Under the pieces are notes generated by a model. The model did not search any database, was not told where the DNA came from, and saw only the letters and a list, made by a program, of their open reading frames with translations. This document shows positions 8,354 to 16,351 of a DNA stretch of 48,487 bases, piece by piece. The DNA comes from an uncultured Spirochaetota bacterium (lineage in GTDB: Bacteria; Spirochaetota; Spirochaetia; Treponematales; Rectinemataceae): contig CAIJMU010000176.1 in NCBI GenBank assembly GCA_903821875.1, forward strand, positions 1 to 48,487, in the 5' to 3' direction. Numbering within the stretch: position 1 is the stretch's first letter; each line of letters starts with the position of its first letter. A program made the position numbers and the translations under genes.

Positions 8354-9373
8354 ATGGGCGGTGAAAAACCCAGGCTCCGAACGCCCACGCTCAAGGATAT
8401 TGCGAGGGAATTGGGCATTTCGGCAATGGCCGTGTCGAAAGCCCTCAACGGCAAGGGCGGCGTCGGAGCCGAAACCTTGCAACGCGTCAAGGAAACAGCA
8501 GAGCGCCTGAACTACCAGCCGAATGCGGTCGCGAAGAGCCTCCGGCTCAGCAGCACCAAGACGATCGGGGTTGTCGTCTCGGACAGTTCCCTCTCCTTTT
8601 TTGCCAAGGTGGTAAAGGGCATCGAGGAAACCGCTTCACGCAATGGATACAGCATCATCCTCTGCAACACGGATCAGGATTGCAGCAAGGAAAAGCTGGC
8701 CATCCAGGTCCTCGTCAACAAGAGAATCGATGGGCTGATCCTGGCGGCATCGATGCTGACCCGGAAAGAAGACGTAGCGTATCTCCGGAGCTTTGGCATC
8801 CCCTTCGTATTCCTGATCCGGCGGAGCGAGGCAGAGGAGGTCGATTACGTCATCAATGACAACATAGGCGGCGCCTGCCAGATGGTGGACTACCTGGTTG
8901 GAAGCGGTAGCCGAAAGGTGCATTTCATCAACCTCAATGAGGAAATTCCCAGCAGGAAGGACAGGTTGTCGGGATACAGGAAAGCCTTGGAAGAAAATGG
9001 CATCTCCTACGAGCCGAGCCTGGTTCGCAGCGTGAAACCGACGATCGAGGATGGCCATTCTGCAATGGTAGAGCTCCTCGACGGGAAGGAGGAAATCCAG
9101 GCTGTCTTTTGCGGCTGCGACGTGATCGGGATCGGGGTCATGGAGGCCATCCTCGAGCGCGGATTGAGGATCCCCCAGGACATCAGGGTCGCAGCCTATG
9201 ACGACATCGATTTCGCTGCCTATCTCCGTGTGCCCCTCACGACGGTACGGCAACCGAAATTCACCATCGGGTGCAAGGGGACGGAGCTCCTTATCGAGAA
9301 GATCCGGGTGGGGGGCCAGGAGGCGAAGCATCTGGTCTTGCAGCCGGAGCTGGTTATCAGGATGTCGACGTGA
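8354..9373 (+). CDS. LacI-family transcriptional regulator
   Basis: A 339-residue LacI/GalR-type repressor. An N-terminal helix-turn-helix (about 11-35, beginning T-L-K-D-I-A-R-E-L-G) is followed by the hinge helix N-Y-Q-P-N-A-V-A-K-S-L and a periplasmic-binding-protein-like effector domain. The ATG abuts the TGA of the E3 gene, so it is translated as part of that operon. It probably senses a sugar or sugar phosphate and controls the operon that contains it. A CG-centred palindrome in the downstream intergenic region (9444-9455) is a candidate operator. The effector is unknown. Confidence 0.9.
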   Translation: MGGEKPRLRTPTLKDIARELGISAMAVSKALNGKGGVGAETLQRVKETAERLNYQPNAVAKSLRLSSTKTIGVVVSDSSLSFFAKVVKGIEETASRNGYSIILCNTDQDCSKEKLAIQVLVNKRIDGLILAASMLTRKEDVAYLRSFGIPFVFLIRRSEAEEVDYVINDNIGGACQMVDYLVGSGSRKVHFINLNEEIPSRKDRLSGYRKALEENGISYEPSLVRSVKPTIEDGHSAMVELLDGKEEIQAVFCGCDVIGIGVMEAILERGLRIPQDIRVAAYDDIDFAAYLRVPLTTVRQPKFTIGCKGTELLIEKIRVGGQEAKHLVLQPELVIRMST

Positions 9374-9472
9374 TTGCAGGGCTGTGGCAGAAGCTGCAAA
9401 TGAATATCATTTTTTCCAGCCCTGCAGGAAGCTGAATGCGCCTATCATCGATGATCGTGAAAGGAGGAAGGA
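9374..9472. promoter_or_regulatory. Intergenic regulatory region between LacI gene and mutarotase gene
   Basis: This 99-base gap holds three nested signals. A 10-bp perfect inverted repeat TGCAGGGCTG (9375-9384) and CAGCCCTGCA (9417-9426) can close a hairpin with a 32-base loop. Inside the loop is a 15-base AT-rich palindrome, AAATGA-ATA-TCATTT (9398-9412). Downstream is the 12-bp perfect palindrome ATCATCGATGAT (9444-9455), CG-centred as LacI-family operators usually are, followed by a strong AAAGGAGG ribosome site (9460-9467) for the next gene. No T-run follows the hairpin, so it is not a classical terminator. Operator assignment is inference. Confidence 0.45.
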
Positions 9473-9793
9473 ATGAAGCGATATACGTTTCAGATGAGGA
9501 TCCATCCCGAAATGAAGGCCGAGTACAAAAAGGCGCATGACGAGATCTGGCCGGACATGGCTGCTGCCATCAGGGACGCAGGCATCCGGAATTATTCGAT
9601 CAGCTTCCGGGCCGATGGAACGCTGTTCGCCTATCTCGAGTGCGACGACCCCTCGGCAGCCTTTGGAAAACTCGGGAAGACCGAGGTGAACGCCCGCTGG
9701 CAGAAGGCCATGGACCGCTTTTTCATGAAGGAGGATCCGGCGACCGTCGGTCCCACGATCATAGAACTCGAAGAGGTTTTCCACCTCGATTGA
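9473..9793 (+). CDS. RhaM-type L-rhamnose mutarotase family protein (copy 1)
   Basis: A 106-residue protein of the small dimeric RhaM family, which interconverts anomers of 6-deoxy sugars. The family pattern is plain: H22-D-E-I-W-P, N-Y-S near residue 40 with Tyr41, and a Trp at 76 where E. coli RhaM has its Trp pair, although here the pair is W-Q. The C-terminus E-E-V-F-H-L is conserved. The start has a strong AAAGGAGGAAG site. It directly precedes the UroD-corrinoid fusion, and another RhaM copy precedes two UroD-like genes at 44455. The Trp-Gln change makes the natural sugar uncertain; it may not be rhamnose itself. Confidence 0.85.
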   Translation: MKRYTFQMRIHPEMKAEYKKAHDEIWPDMAAAIRDAGIRNYSISFRADGTLFAYLECDDPSAAFGKLGKTEVNARWQKAMDRFFMKEDPATVGPTIIELEEVFHLD

Positions 9794-9816
9794 TACCTAT
9801 GCACAAGGAGAACAGC

Positions 9817-11673
9817 ATGCAGATCGAACCCTTTGTCGGCGAACCCGACATCCAGCGTCTTCTCGCAACATTCAAGCGGAAGAAAGTCGACCGCGTTCCC
9901 AACTTCGAGGTTCTTTTCGAGGACCAGCATGTGGAAAAGCTCCTGGGCCGGCCCGCGGGCAACTCATTGTCCTACGGCGGAGATCCAGCCAAGGGCGTTT
10001 CGGAGGGAGAGGGCGCCCGCCCCATGATGGCGCAGGACTACATCGACCTCTGCAAGATCGTCGGCCAGGACTCCATGATCGTGGAAGCGATCTGGACTCC
10101 CTTCAAGCACCGGAATCCCGACGGCAGCGTTGGCGGAATGATCGCCGACCGCAGCATCAAGAACAGGTCGGACTTCGAGAAAAAGGTAGTGCTTCCTGAC
10201 GATGCAGACATCGAGGCCAAGATGGTCTTCATCCGGGAGTACCGCCAGGCCCTGGACCGCTCGGGCACGAAGATCGGATTCTGCATGCTCTTCGGGGCCT
10301 ACTTCCAGACCCTCTATGAGTTCGTGATCGGCCTCGAGGATACGATGAGGATGGTCTATGAAGACCGCGAATTCATCGACCATCTCCTGGACCTCAGCGC
10401 GGACTGGTGCGCCAAGCTCTGCGCAGCCGCTGTGAAGAACGGTGTGGACTTCGTCTGGACCGCCGATGACGTGGCCTTCAAGACCGGCTTGTTCCTGCCG
10501 CCGGCCATCATGCGGGAGCTCTGGTTGCCCAAGCTCAAGCGCATCCACGCGCCTGCCCTGGCTGCCGGCAAGCCGATCATGTTCCACTCCGACGGAAACG
10601 TCGACGAGCTTGTGCCCATGCTCATCGAGGCGGGCGTCGATTGTCTCAACCCCCTCGATCCCTACGGCGTCGACTATCGCCAGATCAAGAAGCGCTTTGG
10701 CGACCGCCTCTGCCTGTCAGGGAACATCGACATCGAGTTTCCCCTCGCCCATGGAACGCCAGCAGAAGTCGAAGCCGACGTGAAGGCCCATATGGACGCG
10801 CTCAAGCCCGGTGGCGGCTATGTCTGCGGCTCCAGCCACAGCATCGTGAACTACATACCTCACGATAATGTCATAACTATGATCAACGCGATCCACAAAT
10901 ACGGAGTCTATGACGAGAAGAGCTGGACTGGCTCCGACCTAAAGAAGCCATCGGAAACCCTCGCCGCAAAGCCCGAGCGCCTGAGCCTGGCCCAGATGGA
11001 AGCGAAGGAACTCCAGAACATCGCCTCGGCAGGGCTCAAGCCGCTTTTCTCTGCTGTCTACAAAGGCGCATCCAAGGAGATCGGGAAGGCAGTAGAGGCA
11101 GCCCTCGCTTCAGGGATCGATCCGATGACCATCATCGGCGGGGCCTTGATGCCTGCCATCAAGGCGGTCGGCAGCAACTTCTCCAGCGGCCAGATGTTCC
11201 TTCCCCAGCTGATCATGGCTTCCAGCGCAATGCAGGAAGCGATGAAAGTCCTCACTCCCCTCTTAAAAGGGCGACCCGAGGCGGCGAGCAAGGGCAAGAT
11301 CCTACTTGGTACGATCAAGGGAGACCTCCACGACATCGGCAAGAACATCCTGCGTGCCTTGCTCGAAGGCAACGGCTTCGAGGTGGTCGACATCGGAGTC
11401 GATGTCGCTCCCCAGAAATTCGTTGACGCAATAAAGCTGCACAAGCCGGACGTCGTGGGGTATTCCGGTCTCCTCACAACTACACTGAGCGGCATGCCCG
11501 AGCAGATCGATGCTCTGAAGAAAGCCGGTCTCAGGGACAGCGTCATCACCATCGTCGGAGGAGCCCCTGTCACCCTTGATTTCGCCAAGCGCAACGGTAT
11601 CGACCTCTTTGCGATGGACGCGAACGAGGGAGTACTTGCCATCGAGAAAGCCCTGGCTGCCCGGAAAAAATGA
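9817..11673 (+). CDS. Fusion of UroD-type methyltransferase and corrinoid (B12)-binding protein
   Basis: A 618-residue two-part protein. Residues 1 to about 365 are a UroD-fold domain like the MtaA/MtbA methylcobamide methyltransferases. Residues about 388-618 are a complete methionine-synthase-type corrinoid module: a helical cap (about 388-485) and a Rossmann B12 domain with the cobalt-ligand motif D503-L-H505-D-I-G508, an S-G-L-L-T-T-T segment at 550-556 and G-G at 581-582. In the UroD part the zinc motif H-x-C-G is H-S-D-G (257-260), but Cys337 in G-Y-V-C-G-S-S-H could be a ligand. ATG 9817 follows AAGGAG (9805-9810); an ATG at 9799 is less well placed. In known systems methyltransferase and corrinoid protein are separate chains. 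The likely role is methyl transfer from or to a bound corrinoid, linked to sugar catabolism by its neighbours. This is not haem biosynthesis. Confidence 0.88.
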   Translation: MQIEPFVGEPDIQRLLATFKRKKVDRVPNFEVLFEDQHVEKLLGRPAGNSLSYGGDPAKGVSEGEGARPMMAQDYIDLCKIVGQDSMIVEAIWTPFKHRNPDGSVGGMIADRSIKNRSDFEKKVVLPDDADIEAKMVFIREYRQALDRSGTKIGFCMLFGAYFQTLYEFVIGLEDTMRMVYEDREFIDHLLDLSADWCAKLCAAAVKNGVDFVWTADDVAFKTGLFLPPAIMRELWLPKLKRIHAPALAAGKPIMFHSDGNVDELVPMLIEAGVDCLNPLDPYGVDYRQIKKRFGDRLCLSGNIDIEFPLAHGTPAEVEADVKAHMDALKPGGGYVCGSSHSIVNYIPHDNVITMINAIHKYGVYDEKSWTGSDLKKPSETLAAKPERLSLAQMEAKELQNIASAGLKPLFSAVYKGASKEIGKAVEAALASGIDPMTIIGGALMPAIKAVGSNFSSGQMFLPQLIMASSAMQEAMKVLTPLLKGRPEAASKGKILLGTIKGDLHDIGKNILRALLEGNGFEVVDIGVDVAPQKFVDAIKLHKPDVVGYSGLLTTTLSGMPEQIDALKKAGLRDSVITIVGGAPVTLDFAKRNGIDLFAMDANEGVLAIEKALAARKK

Positions 11674-11681
11674 CGGAATCG

Positions 11682-11731
11682 GCCGTCGCGGGCATAAGCG
11701 ATCGCGTGCCAAGGCGATCGCCCGCGGCGGC
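11682..11731. terminator. Long hairpin between convergent genes, probable bidirectional terminator
   Basis: GCCGTCGCGGGC (11682-11693) pairs with GCCCGCGGCGGC (11720-11731) over 12 positions with a single G-U pair. The enclosed segment contains the self-complementary octamer GCGATCGC at 11698-11705 and again at 11714-11721, which can extend the fold or form an alternative inner stem. It fills the gap between two convergent genes. There is no long T-run, so the terminator role is inferred from position and stem strength. Confidence 0.55.
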
Positions 11732-12409
11732 TTAGTTCTTCAGGAGGCCGCCGTCGAGGATTCTTGCCGCGATGGCCTCACCGAGCTTCCTTTGTCCCGC
11801 CGCATCCAGATGGAGCGAGTCGGCGGTGCAGGCGCTGACTTCCTTGCCCGCATCGAGGAAGGCGACACCCAGAGTCCGGGCCAAGGTCTCATAGCGAATT
11901 CCGAGAAGCTTTGATTTATCGATCTCTGCCCTGCCTCCGAGCAATTCCGCGAAGGGCGAGCTCGACAGGCCCTCTCCCAGGGGGAAGGGCGCAACTAGAA
12001 GCACCCTGGGGGCCTTTCCATCGGGACCGGCTTCGCTGCCAAGTACGCAGCGGATGAGCCTTCCTGCCCCGTTGGCAATATCGCCAGCGGAGGCGCCGAA
12101 TCGTGCCTTCACGTCGTTGATGCCGAGGGCGATGATGACGAGGTCGAGTGGCATGTGAGACTCGAGGCAGGGCAGGAGGTAGCGGAGGCCGTTCTTGTGT
12201 TCGCCGTCGAAGGGATCGTCCTGGGAGGTCGTCCTGCCGTTCAGCCCCTCCTCGATGACGCGATGCCCCTGCCCGAGGCGGGCGGCCATGACCCCGGGCC
12301 AGCGGAGTTCGGGGGAGAAGCGGGCCTTCGCCATCGGCGCTCCGCCGGCATAGGCTTCGATGTTGAAGCCCCAGGTATTAGAATCGCCATAACACAGAAT
12401 GACTGCCAT
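11732..12409 (-). CDS. SGNH/GDSL-family esterase or lipase-like hydrolase
   Basis: A 225-residue SGNH hydrolase without a signal peptide, so probably cytoplasmic. Block I is G-D-S-N-T-W at residues 8-13 (nucleophile Ser10), block III is G-I-N-D near residue 97, and block V is D-S-L-H-L-D near the C-terminus with the catalytic Asp/His. Such enzymes commonly de-O-acetylate sugars or cleave small esters. It is the last gene of the minus-strand operon that starts at 17332 with a sugar-binding protein; a role in removing acyl groups from imported sugars fits. The ATG follows a GGAGG site. Substrate not determinable. Confidence 0.82.
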   Translation of the reverse strand: MAVILCYGDSNTWGFNIEAYAGGAPMAKARFSPELRWPGVMAARLGQGHRVIEEGLNGRTTSQDDPFDGEHKNGLRYLLPCLESHMPLDLVIIALGINDVKARFGASAGDIANGAGRLIRCVLGSEAGPDGKAPRVLLVAPFPLGEGLSSSPFAELLGGRAEIDKSKLLGIRYETLARTLGVAFLDAGKEVSACTADSLHLDAAGQRKLGEAIAARILDGGLLKN

Positions 12410-12505
12410 GCCATCCTCCCTGCAACTATGAAGTAATCAGCATCGCCTTCACACGCGTGGGTCGGGCGGCATCACTGAAGCCGGCTTCCCTCAGACAGTC
12501 GGCTT

Positions 12506-13741
12506 TCAGCGATGGCTGTCTATCAATGCGTTGAGACTGCGACGGTAATAGCTGAACTCATCCCAGTGTATCTCGGGAGGGATGAGGTGGTCGCCGAAGG
12601 GTATGTAGCCACCAGTGGCGAGAACGGACTTCACCGGTTCGAGTATTTCATCGATCCGCCTGTAACCCTTCGCGATCTCGCTCTTGGGGATTCCACCCAT
12701 GAGCTGAAGCTTCGGATACATCTTCCGGACCTTGACTATGTCCACCCCGCAGCTTGCTTCCATCGGATAGAGGCCGGTAATGCCCCCCTCGAGGAAAAGC
12801 GGGATGAGGTTGGTGCATTCCCCGTCGGTATCGACAAATATGGTCTTCACTCCATGTGCCTTGAGGAAGCCTGTCATCCGCTTGTAGTAGGGCAACATGA
12901 ATTCCCGCATGGTGTCCGGTGCGACCATGGAACCGATGCCGGCGGAGATGTCCTCCCAGAAGACGAACATGTCTACGTCGGTCTGGGCGAAGACCTCTTC
13001 GTAGACGGAGATCCAGATCTCGGTGAAGGTCTTCTGGATGTCATGGATAAGCTCTGGCTGGTCGTAGTAGTTGAAAAAAAGATGTTCATAACCCATAAGA
13101 TGGGCGAGAGTGCCGAAGTAGCCGTGCGGGTATCCCCCGAGAACCAGGGGATAGTCACGGCTCTTATAGTTCTTGACCAATGTAGACCAGTTGGCGGGAA
13201 ACCTGTCCATCACGTGCTTCAGGGAAAGCCGCTCGTCCTTGAGCTTGTTCCAGCTAGGCCAGTCCTTGACGGGATTGTCCTCCGCCATGGGAATGACTCC
13301 TGTCTGCTTGGCAAAGCGGCGCTTGACGCCGTCTATGTCGATGTAGAGCATCGTGGTCTCTGTGTCCTCGAGGATCTGGACATCGAACTTCGGATAGAAC
13401 AGGAGATCCACATTAACGAGGATCTGCCCCTTGTCCATGTCACAGGCGGTTCGCACGTCGTCGTCAAGGGCGAAGCCCTGGGTAGGCCAGTACAGACCAC
13501 CTCCTAGGACCGCCATGCCGTCGGAGATCTCCCCCCGCTTCCGAGAATTCCAGCAGGGAGCGTAGAGGGACGCGGTTGCTGTCGTGGTCTTCGACAGCGG
13601 TCTCGGCGTCCTGTGCCGGGGCAGGCCTTCCTTGTACCAATTGGCATAATTTGCGCCCCAGTAGCCGAACTCCCATTTGGGAGGGCTCACCGCAGTGTTG
13701 AAATTCTCCATCACCTCGCGGAAACGATCCCTGACGTTCAT
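12506..13741 (-). CDS. UroD-like family protein (uroporphyrinogen decarboxylase fold), divergent
   Basis: A 411-residue protein of the UroD superfamily, longer than true HemE (about 350). Sequence features of the C-terminal half fit the group (T-I-F-V-D-T-D-G-E followed by a long helix and a G-G-Y segment). The zinc motif H-x-C-G of the methyltransferase branch is replaced by V-D-T-D-G and no Cys occurs in the late G-G-Y-I-P-F-G segment, so a zinc-thiolate methyltransferase mechanism is unlikely for this copy. It sits between the permease and the SGNH hydrolase of a sugar-importer operon, which argues for a sugar-linked function. The ATG has an AGGAG site eight bases upstream. Function unknown. 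Confidence 0.8.
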   Translation of the reverse strand: MNVRDRFREVMENFNTAVSPPKWEFGYWGANYANWYKEGLPRHRTPRPLSKTTTATASLYAPCWNSRKRGEISDGMAVLGGGLYWPTQGFALDDDVRTACDMDKGQILVNVDLLFYPKFDVQILEDTETTMLYIDIDGVKRRFAKQTGVIPMAEDNPVKDWPSWNKLKDERLSLKHVMDRFPANWSTLVKNYKSRDYPLVLGGYPHGYFGTLAHLMGYEHLFFNYYDQPELIHDIQKTFTEIWISVYEEVFAQTDVDMFVFWEDISAGIGSMVAPDTMREFMLPYYKRMTGFLKAHGVKTIFVDTDGECTNLIPLFLEGGITGLYPMEASCGVDIVKVRKMYPKLQLMGGIPKSEIAKGYRRIDEILEPVKSVLATGGYIPFGDHLIPPEIHWDEFSYYRRSLNALIDSHR

Positions 13742-13751
13742 GGTACCACTC

Positions 13752-14738
13752 CTATTGCTTTTTCAGCGCTCCGCTTCTGACGACATCGATCATGACCGCG
13801 ACAAGAAGCACACCACCTGAAACCACCATCTGGAAATACGCGTTGACGCTCAGCAGGGTGAGCCCATTGTTGATCGTCTGTAGTATCAGGATGCCCAGGA
13901 TGGTTCCGGAGAGTTTACCCTTGCCGCCGCTCAGGCTTATTCCGCCGAGGATGACGGCGGAGATCGTATTCATCTCGGTGCCCGCCCCGGACTGCGGAAG
14001 GGCCGCTCCAACCTGGCAGGCTACCAGGAATCCTGCCATCCCGGCGGTGAGGCCGCTGATCACGAAGGAGACAAACTTGACCCTGCTCGCATTGATGCCC
14101 GAAAGGTAGCTGGCGCGCTCATTGCCGCCAACCATGTACACTTTCCGGCCGAAGGAGGTGAAGTTCAGGAGGTAGTAGATGACGATGAGGACCACGAGGG
14201 CTATCAAGGTAACGTAGGGGATGACCCCGAACAGGCGACCCCTCCCGAGCGCTATGAGCACGGGATCGGTGACCATGACGGTAGCGTCCTTGATGAGCCA
14301 GGCCGTACCACGGAAGATCTGCATTGTGCCCAGGGTCGTAATGATGGCCGCGATCTTGAAGATCGTCACAAGGGTCGCGTTGATGACTCCCATCAGGAGT
14401 CCGAGAAGTACTACCAGGATCAGGACCTGCCACCAGGGAGCCCCTGAGATGCTGAACAGGACGCACAGGAGGCCCGTCACCGCCCCGACCGCGTTCTGGG
14501 AGATGTCCATTCCACCAAGGATCATCGAAACCGTAAGGCCCGAAGCCCTGATCGCCAGGATCGAGGCGAACATGAGGACGTTCATGATGTTCTGCACAGT
14601 GAAGAAATAGGGAGAAAGCGAAGACCACACAATACAGAGGATCAGCAGCGCTATCGCCAGGCTCAGCGTGTTGCCGAGGTCTGAGACCCTTCTCCAGAAT
14701 TTCGGCTTCTCGTTCATCGTCAGGTTCTTGCTAGCCAT
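13752..14738 (-). CDS. Sugar ABC transporter permease (RbsC-like)
   Basis: A 328-residue membrane protein of the ribose/xylose-type (BPD_transp_2) permease family with about eight to ten hydrophobic segments. The conserved G-G-M-D-I-S-Q-N-A-V segment, variant of the usual G-G-I-D-L-S, lies in the middle third, and the late signature A-V-I-L-G-G-I-S-L-S-G-G-K-G is present. The start is ATG 14738: it overlaps the stop of the upstream ATPase by eight bases (translational coupling) and is preceded by AAAGGAAA. In-frame starts further upstream would lie deep inside the ATPase gene. It works as the membrane channel with the ATPase and the binding protein of the same operon. Confidence 0.9.
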   Translation of the reverse strand: MASKNLTMNEKPKFWRRVSDLGNTLSLAIALLILCIVWSSLSPYFFTVQNIMNVLMFASILAIRASGLTVSMILGGMDISQNAVGAVTGLLCVLFSISGAPWWQVLILVVLLGLLMGVINATLVTIFKIAAIITTLGTMQIFRGTAWLIKDATVMVTDPVLIALGRGRLFGVIPYVTLIALVVLIVIYYLLNFTSFGRKVYMVGGNERASYLSGINASRVKFVSFVISGLTAGMAGFLVACQVGAALPQSGAGTEMNTISAVILGGISLSGGKGKLSGTILGILILQTINNGLTLLSVNAYFQMVVSGGVLLVAVMIDVVRSGALKKQ

Positions 14739-16272
14739 TCTCGTTTCCTTTGACAGCCATGTGTAGTATCGTCTTCTGGTCATAGTCATTCCGCATGAAT
14801 TCCCCCGCGATCGTGCCGTTGGCGAATACAAGCATCCTGTCCGTTATTCCGATGACCTCAAGAAGCTCGGCGGTGACCATGATGATCGAGATTCCCCTGC
14901 TGCACAGCTCTTCCATGATCTTGTAGATCTCGACCTTGGCTCCGACATCGACGCCCCGCGTCGGATCGTTCATGATGAGGACTTTGGGCTCGGTGAGGAT
15001 CCATTTGGCAACGACGACTTTCTGCTGGTTTCCACCGCTCAGGGACTCGACGATTGCGTTGCGGGATGGCGTCCTGATCTGCATCTTGTCTATCCAGGTA
15101 TCGCAGTATTCCTTGGCCTTGGCATTGTCGATCATGAAGCCCTTTCCAAGTTCATCGAGCTTGGTGATCGTCAGGTTGTCCTTGAGGGAGTGTATCAGAA
15201 TGAGGCCCTCGGCCTTGCGATCGCTGGGCACATAGGCTAACCCGCGCTTTTTCGCTTCTATCGGGGAACCGATCGACGCTTCCTTGCCGTCTATCAAGAC
15301 CTTCCCACTGGAGATCGCCTTGATCCCCAACAAGCCTTCTACCGTCTCGACGCAACCTGAGCCAACGAGGCCGTAGAGACCGAAGATCTCCCCCTTGCGA
15401 AGGGAAAACGAAATGTCCTTTGCGCAGCCGCAGCTCAGGTGTTCTATCCGGAGCACCTCGTCTCCGATGGGTACTTTTTCCTTTGGATACATTTCAGTGA
15501 TGGCCCTGCCGACCATCATCTCCACGAGTTGCCCCGAACTCGTGTCCTTGATGTCGACGACCCCGACCCGTTTGCCGTCACGCATCACCATCACCCGGTC
15601 GGCGAGGCGGAAAACCTCTTCCAGCTTGTGGCTGATATAGATGATGGACACTCCGCGGTTCTTGAGGTTTTCGATATGGCCGAAAAGCCGCTGGGTCTCC
15701 ACCTCGTTCAAACTGGAGGTCGGCTCGTCCATTATCAGGACCTTCACGTCGCGGGAGACAGCCCGCAGTATTTCCAGTATCTGCTTCTCCGCCACGCTCA
15801 GTTCCTTGACGAGGGTGAAGGGGTTGTAGTCAAGATTGAAGAGGCGCAACAGGTCCATGGAGGCCTGCTTCATTCCCTGATAGTCCACGCGCCTGAATGG
15901 ACCCTTCACCGGGACTCTTCCGAGGAAGAGGTTCTCCGCGATCGACATTTCGTTCAGGTAATTGAGTTCCTGGTAGATGATACCCAATCCGTAGTCCATC
16001 CGCGCCTTTGGCGTGGTTTCAGGCGGAATCACCTTCCCATCGAGCAGGATTTCCCCGGAGTCCATGAGGAGGGCGCCGGAAAGGATCTTCATAAGAGTGG
16101 ATTTCCCGGCTCCATTCTCCCCGATCACCGCGAGGACTTCGCCTTTGTGGATCTCCAGATCCACCCCGTCGAGCGCCAGGACGCCCGGGAATCGTTTCAC
16201 CGCGTTCCTGACCTGAAGATTATACTCTCCGCCCACTCCCTCCCTGCCAGTCGCCACGAATGCCCCCCGCAT
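14731..16272 (-). CDS. Sugar ABC transporter ATP-binding protein, two nucleotide-binding domains (RbsA-like)
   Basis: A 513-residue tandem ATPase. The first domain has Walker A G-E-N-G-A-G-K-S-T at 51-59, a normal L-I-M-D-E-P-T Walker B and a signature region beginning L-S-V-A-E-K-Q. The second has the usual degenerate Walker A, the signature L-S-G-G-N-Q-Q-K and a Walker B that reads L-I-M-N-D-P-T, where the other two importers here have L-I-L-D-E-P-T. Thus the second site lacks the normal Asp-Glu pair. ATG 16272 is chosen; an in-frame TTG lies two codons upstream and the ribosome site is weak. A terminator-like hairpin separates it from the binding-protein gene. Confidence 0.9.
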   Translation of the reverse strand: MRGAFVATGREGVGGEYNLQVRNAVKRFPGVLALDGVDLEIHKGEVLAVIGENGAGKSTLMKILSGALLMDSGEILLDGKVIPPETTPKARMDYGLGIIYQELNYLNEMSIAENLFLGRVPVKGPFRRVDYQGMKQASMDLLRLFNLDYNPFTLVKELSVAEKQILEILRAVSRDVKVLIMDEPTSSLNEVETQRLFGHIENLKNRGVSIIYISHKLEEVFRLADRVMVMRDGKRVGVVDIKDTSSGQLVEMMVGRAITEMYPKEKVPIGDEVLRIEHLSCGCAKDISFSLRKGEIFGLYGLVGSGCVETVEGLLGIKAISSGKVLIDGKEASIGSPIEAKKRGLAYVPSDRKAEGLILIHSLKDNLTITKLDELGKGFMIDNAKAKEYCDTWIDKMQIRTPSRNAIVESLSGGNQQKVVVAKWILTEPKVLIMNDPTRGVDVGAKVEIYKIMEELCSRGISIIMVTAELLEVIGITDRMLVFANGTIAGEFMRNDYDQKTILHMAVKGNENG

Positions 16273-16290
16273 AGTCAAGACTTGTCGAAA

Positions 16291-16340
16291 ATAAAACGAC
16301 CCCCCGGCCGCGGGCCAAGAATGACCGACGACCGGAGGGT
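16291..16340 (-). terminator. Attenuator/terminator hairpin between binding-protein and ATPase genes
   Basis: On the minus strand ACCCTCCGG (16340-16332) pairs with CCGGGGGGT (16307-16299), nine positions with one G-U pair, followed by CGTTTTATTTT. This is a good rho-independent shape placed directly after the stop of the substrate-binding gene. It would let most transcripts end there, giving excess binding protein over membrane components, while readthrough supplies the ATPase and permease. Confidence 0.7.
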
Positions 16341-16351
16341 TCCCTTTGCTG

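Noticed and set aside
12477-12505. Palindrome GAAGCCGGCTTC and nearby AAGCCG/CGGCTT repeat as operator or terminator
   Set aside because: It lies just past a stop codon between two co-directional genes, has no T-run on either strand and no regulator nearby; too weak to call.
13520-13660. Possible frameshift in the N-terminal part of the 12506-13741 UroD-like gene (Thr/Ser/Arg-rich stretch)
   Set aside because: The stretch is short, neither alternative frame gives a better family match, and the rest of the protein is continuous.
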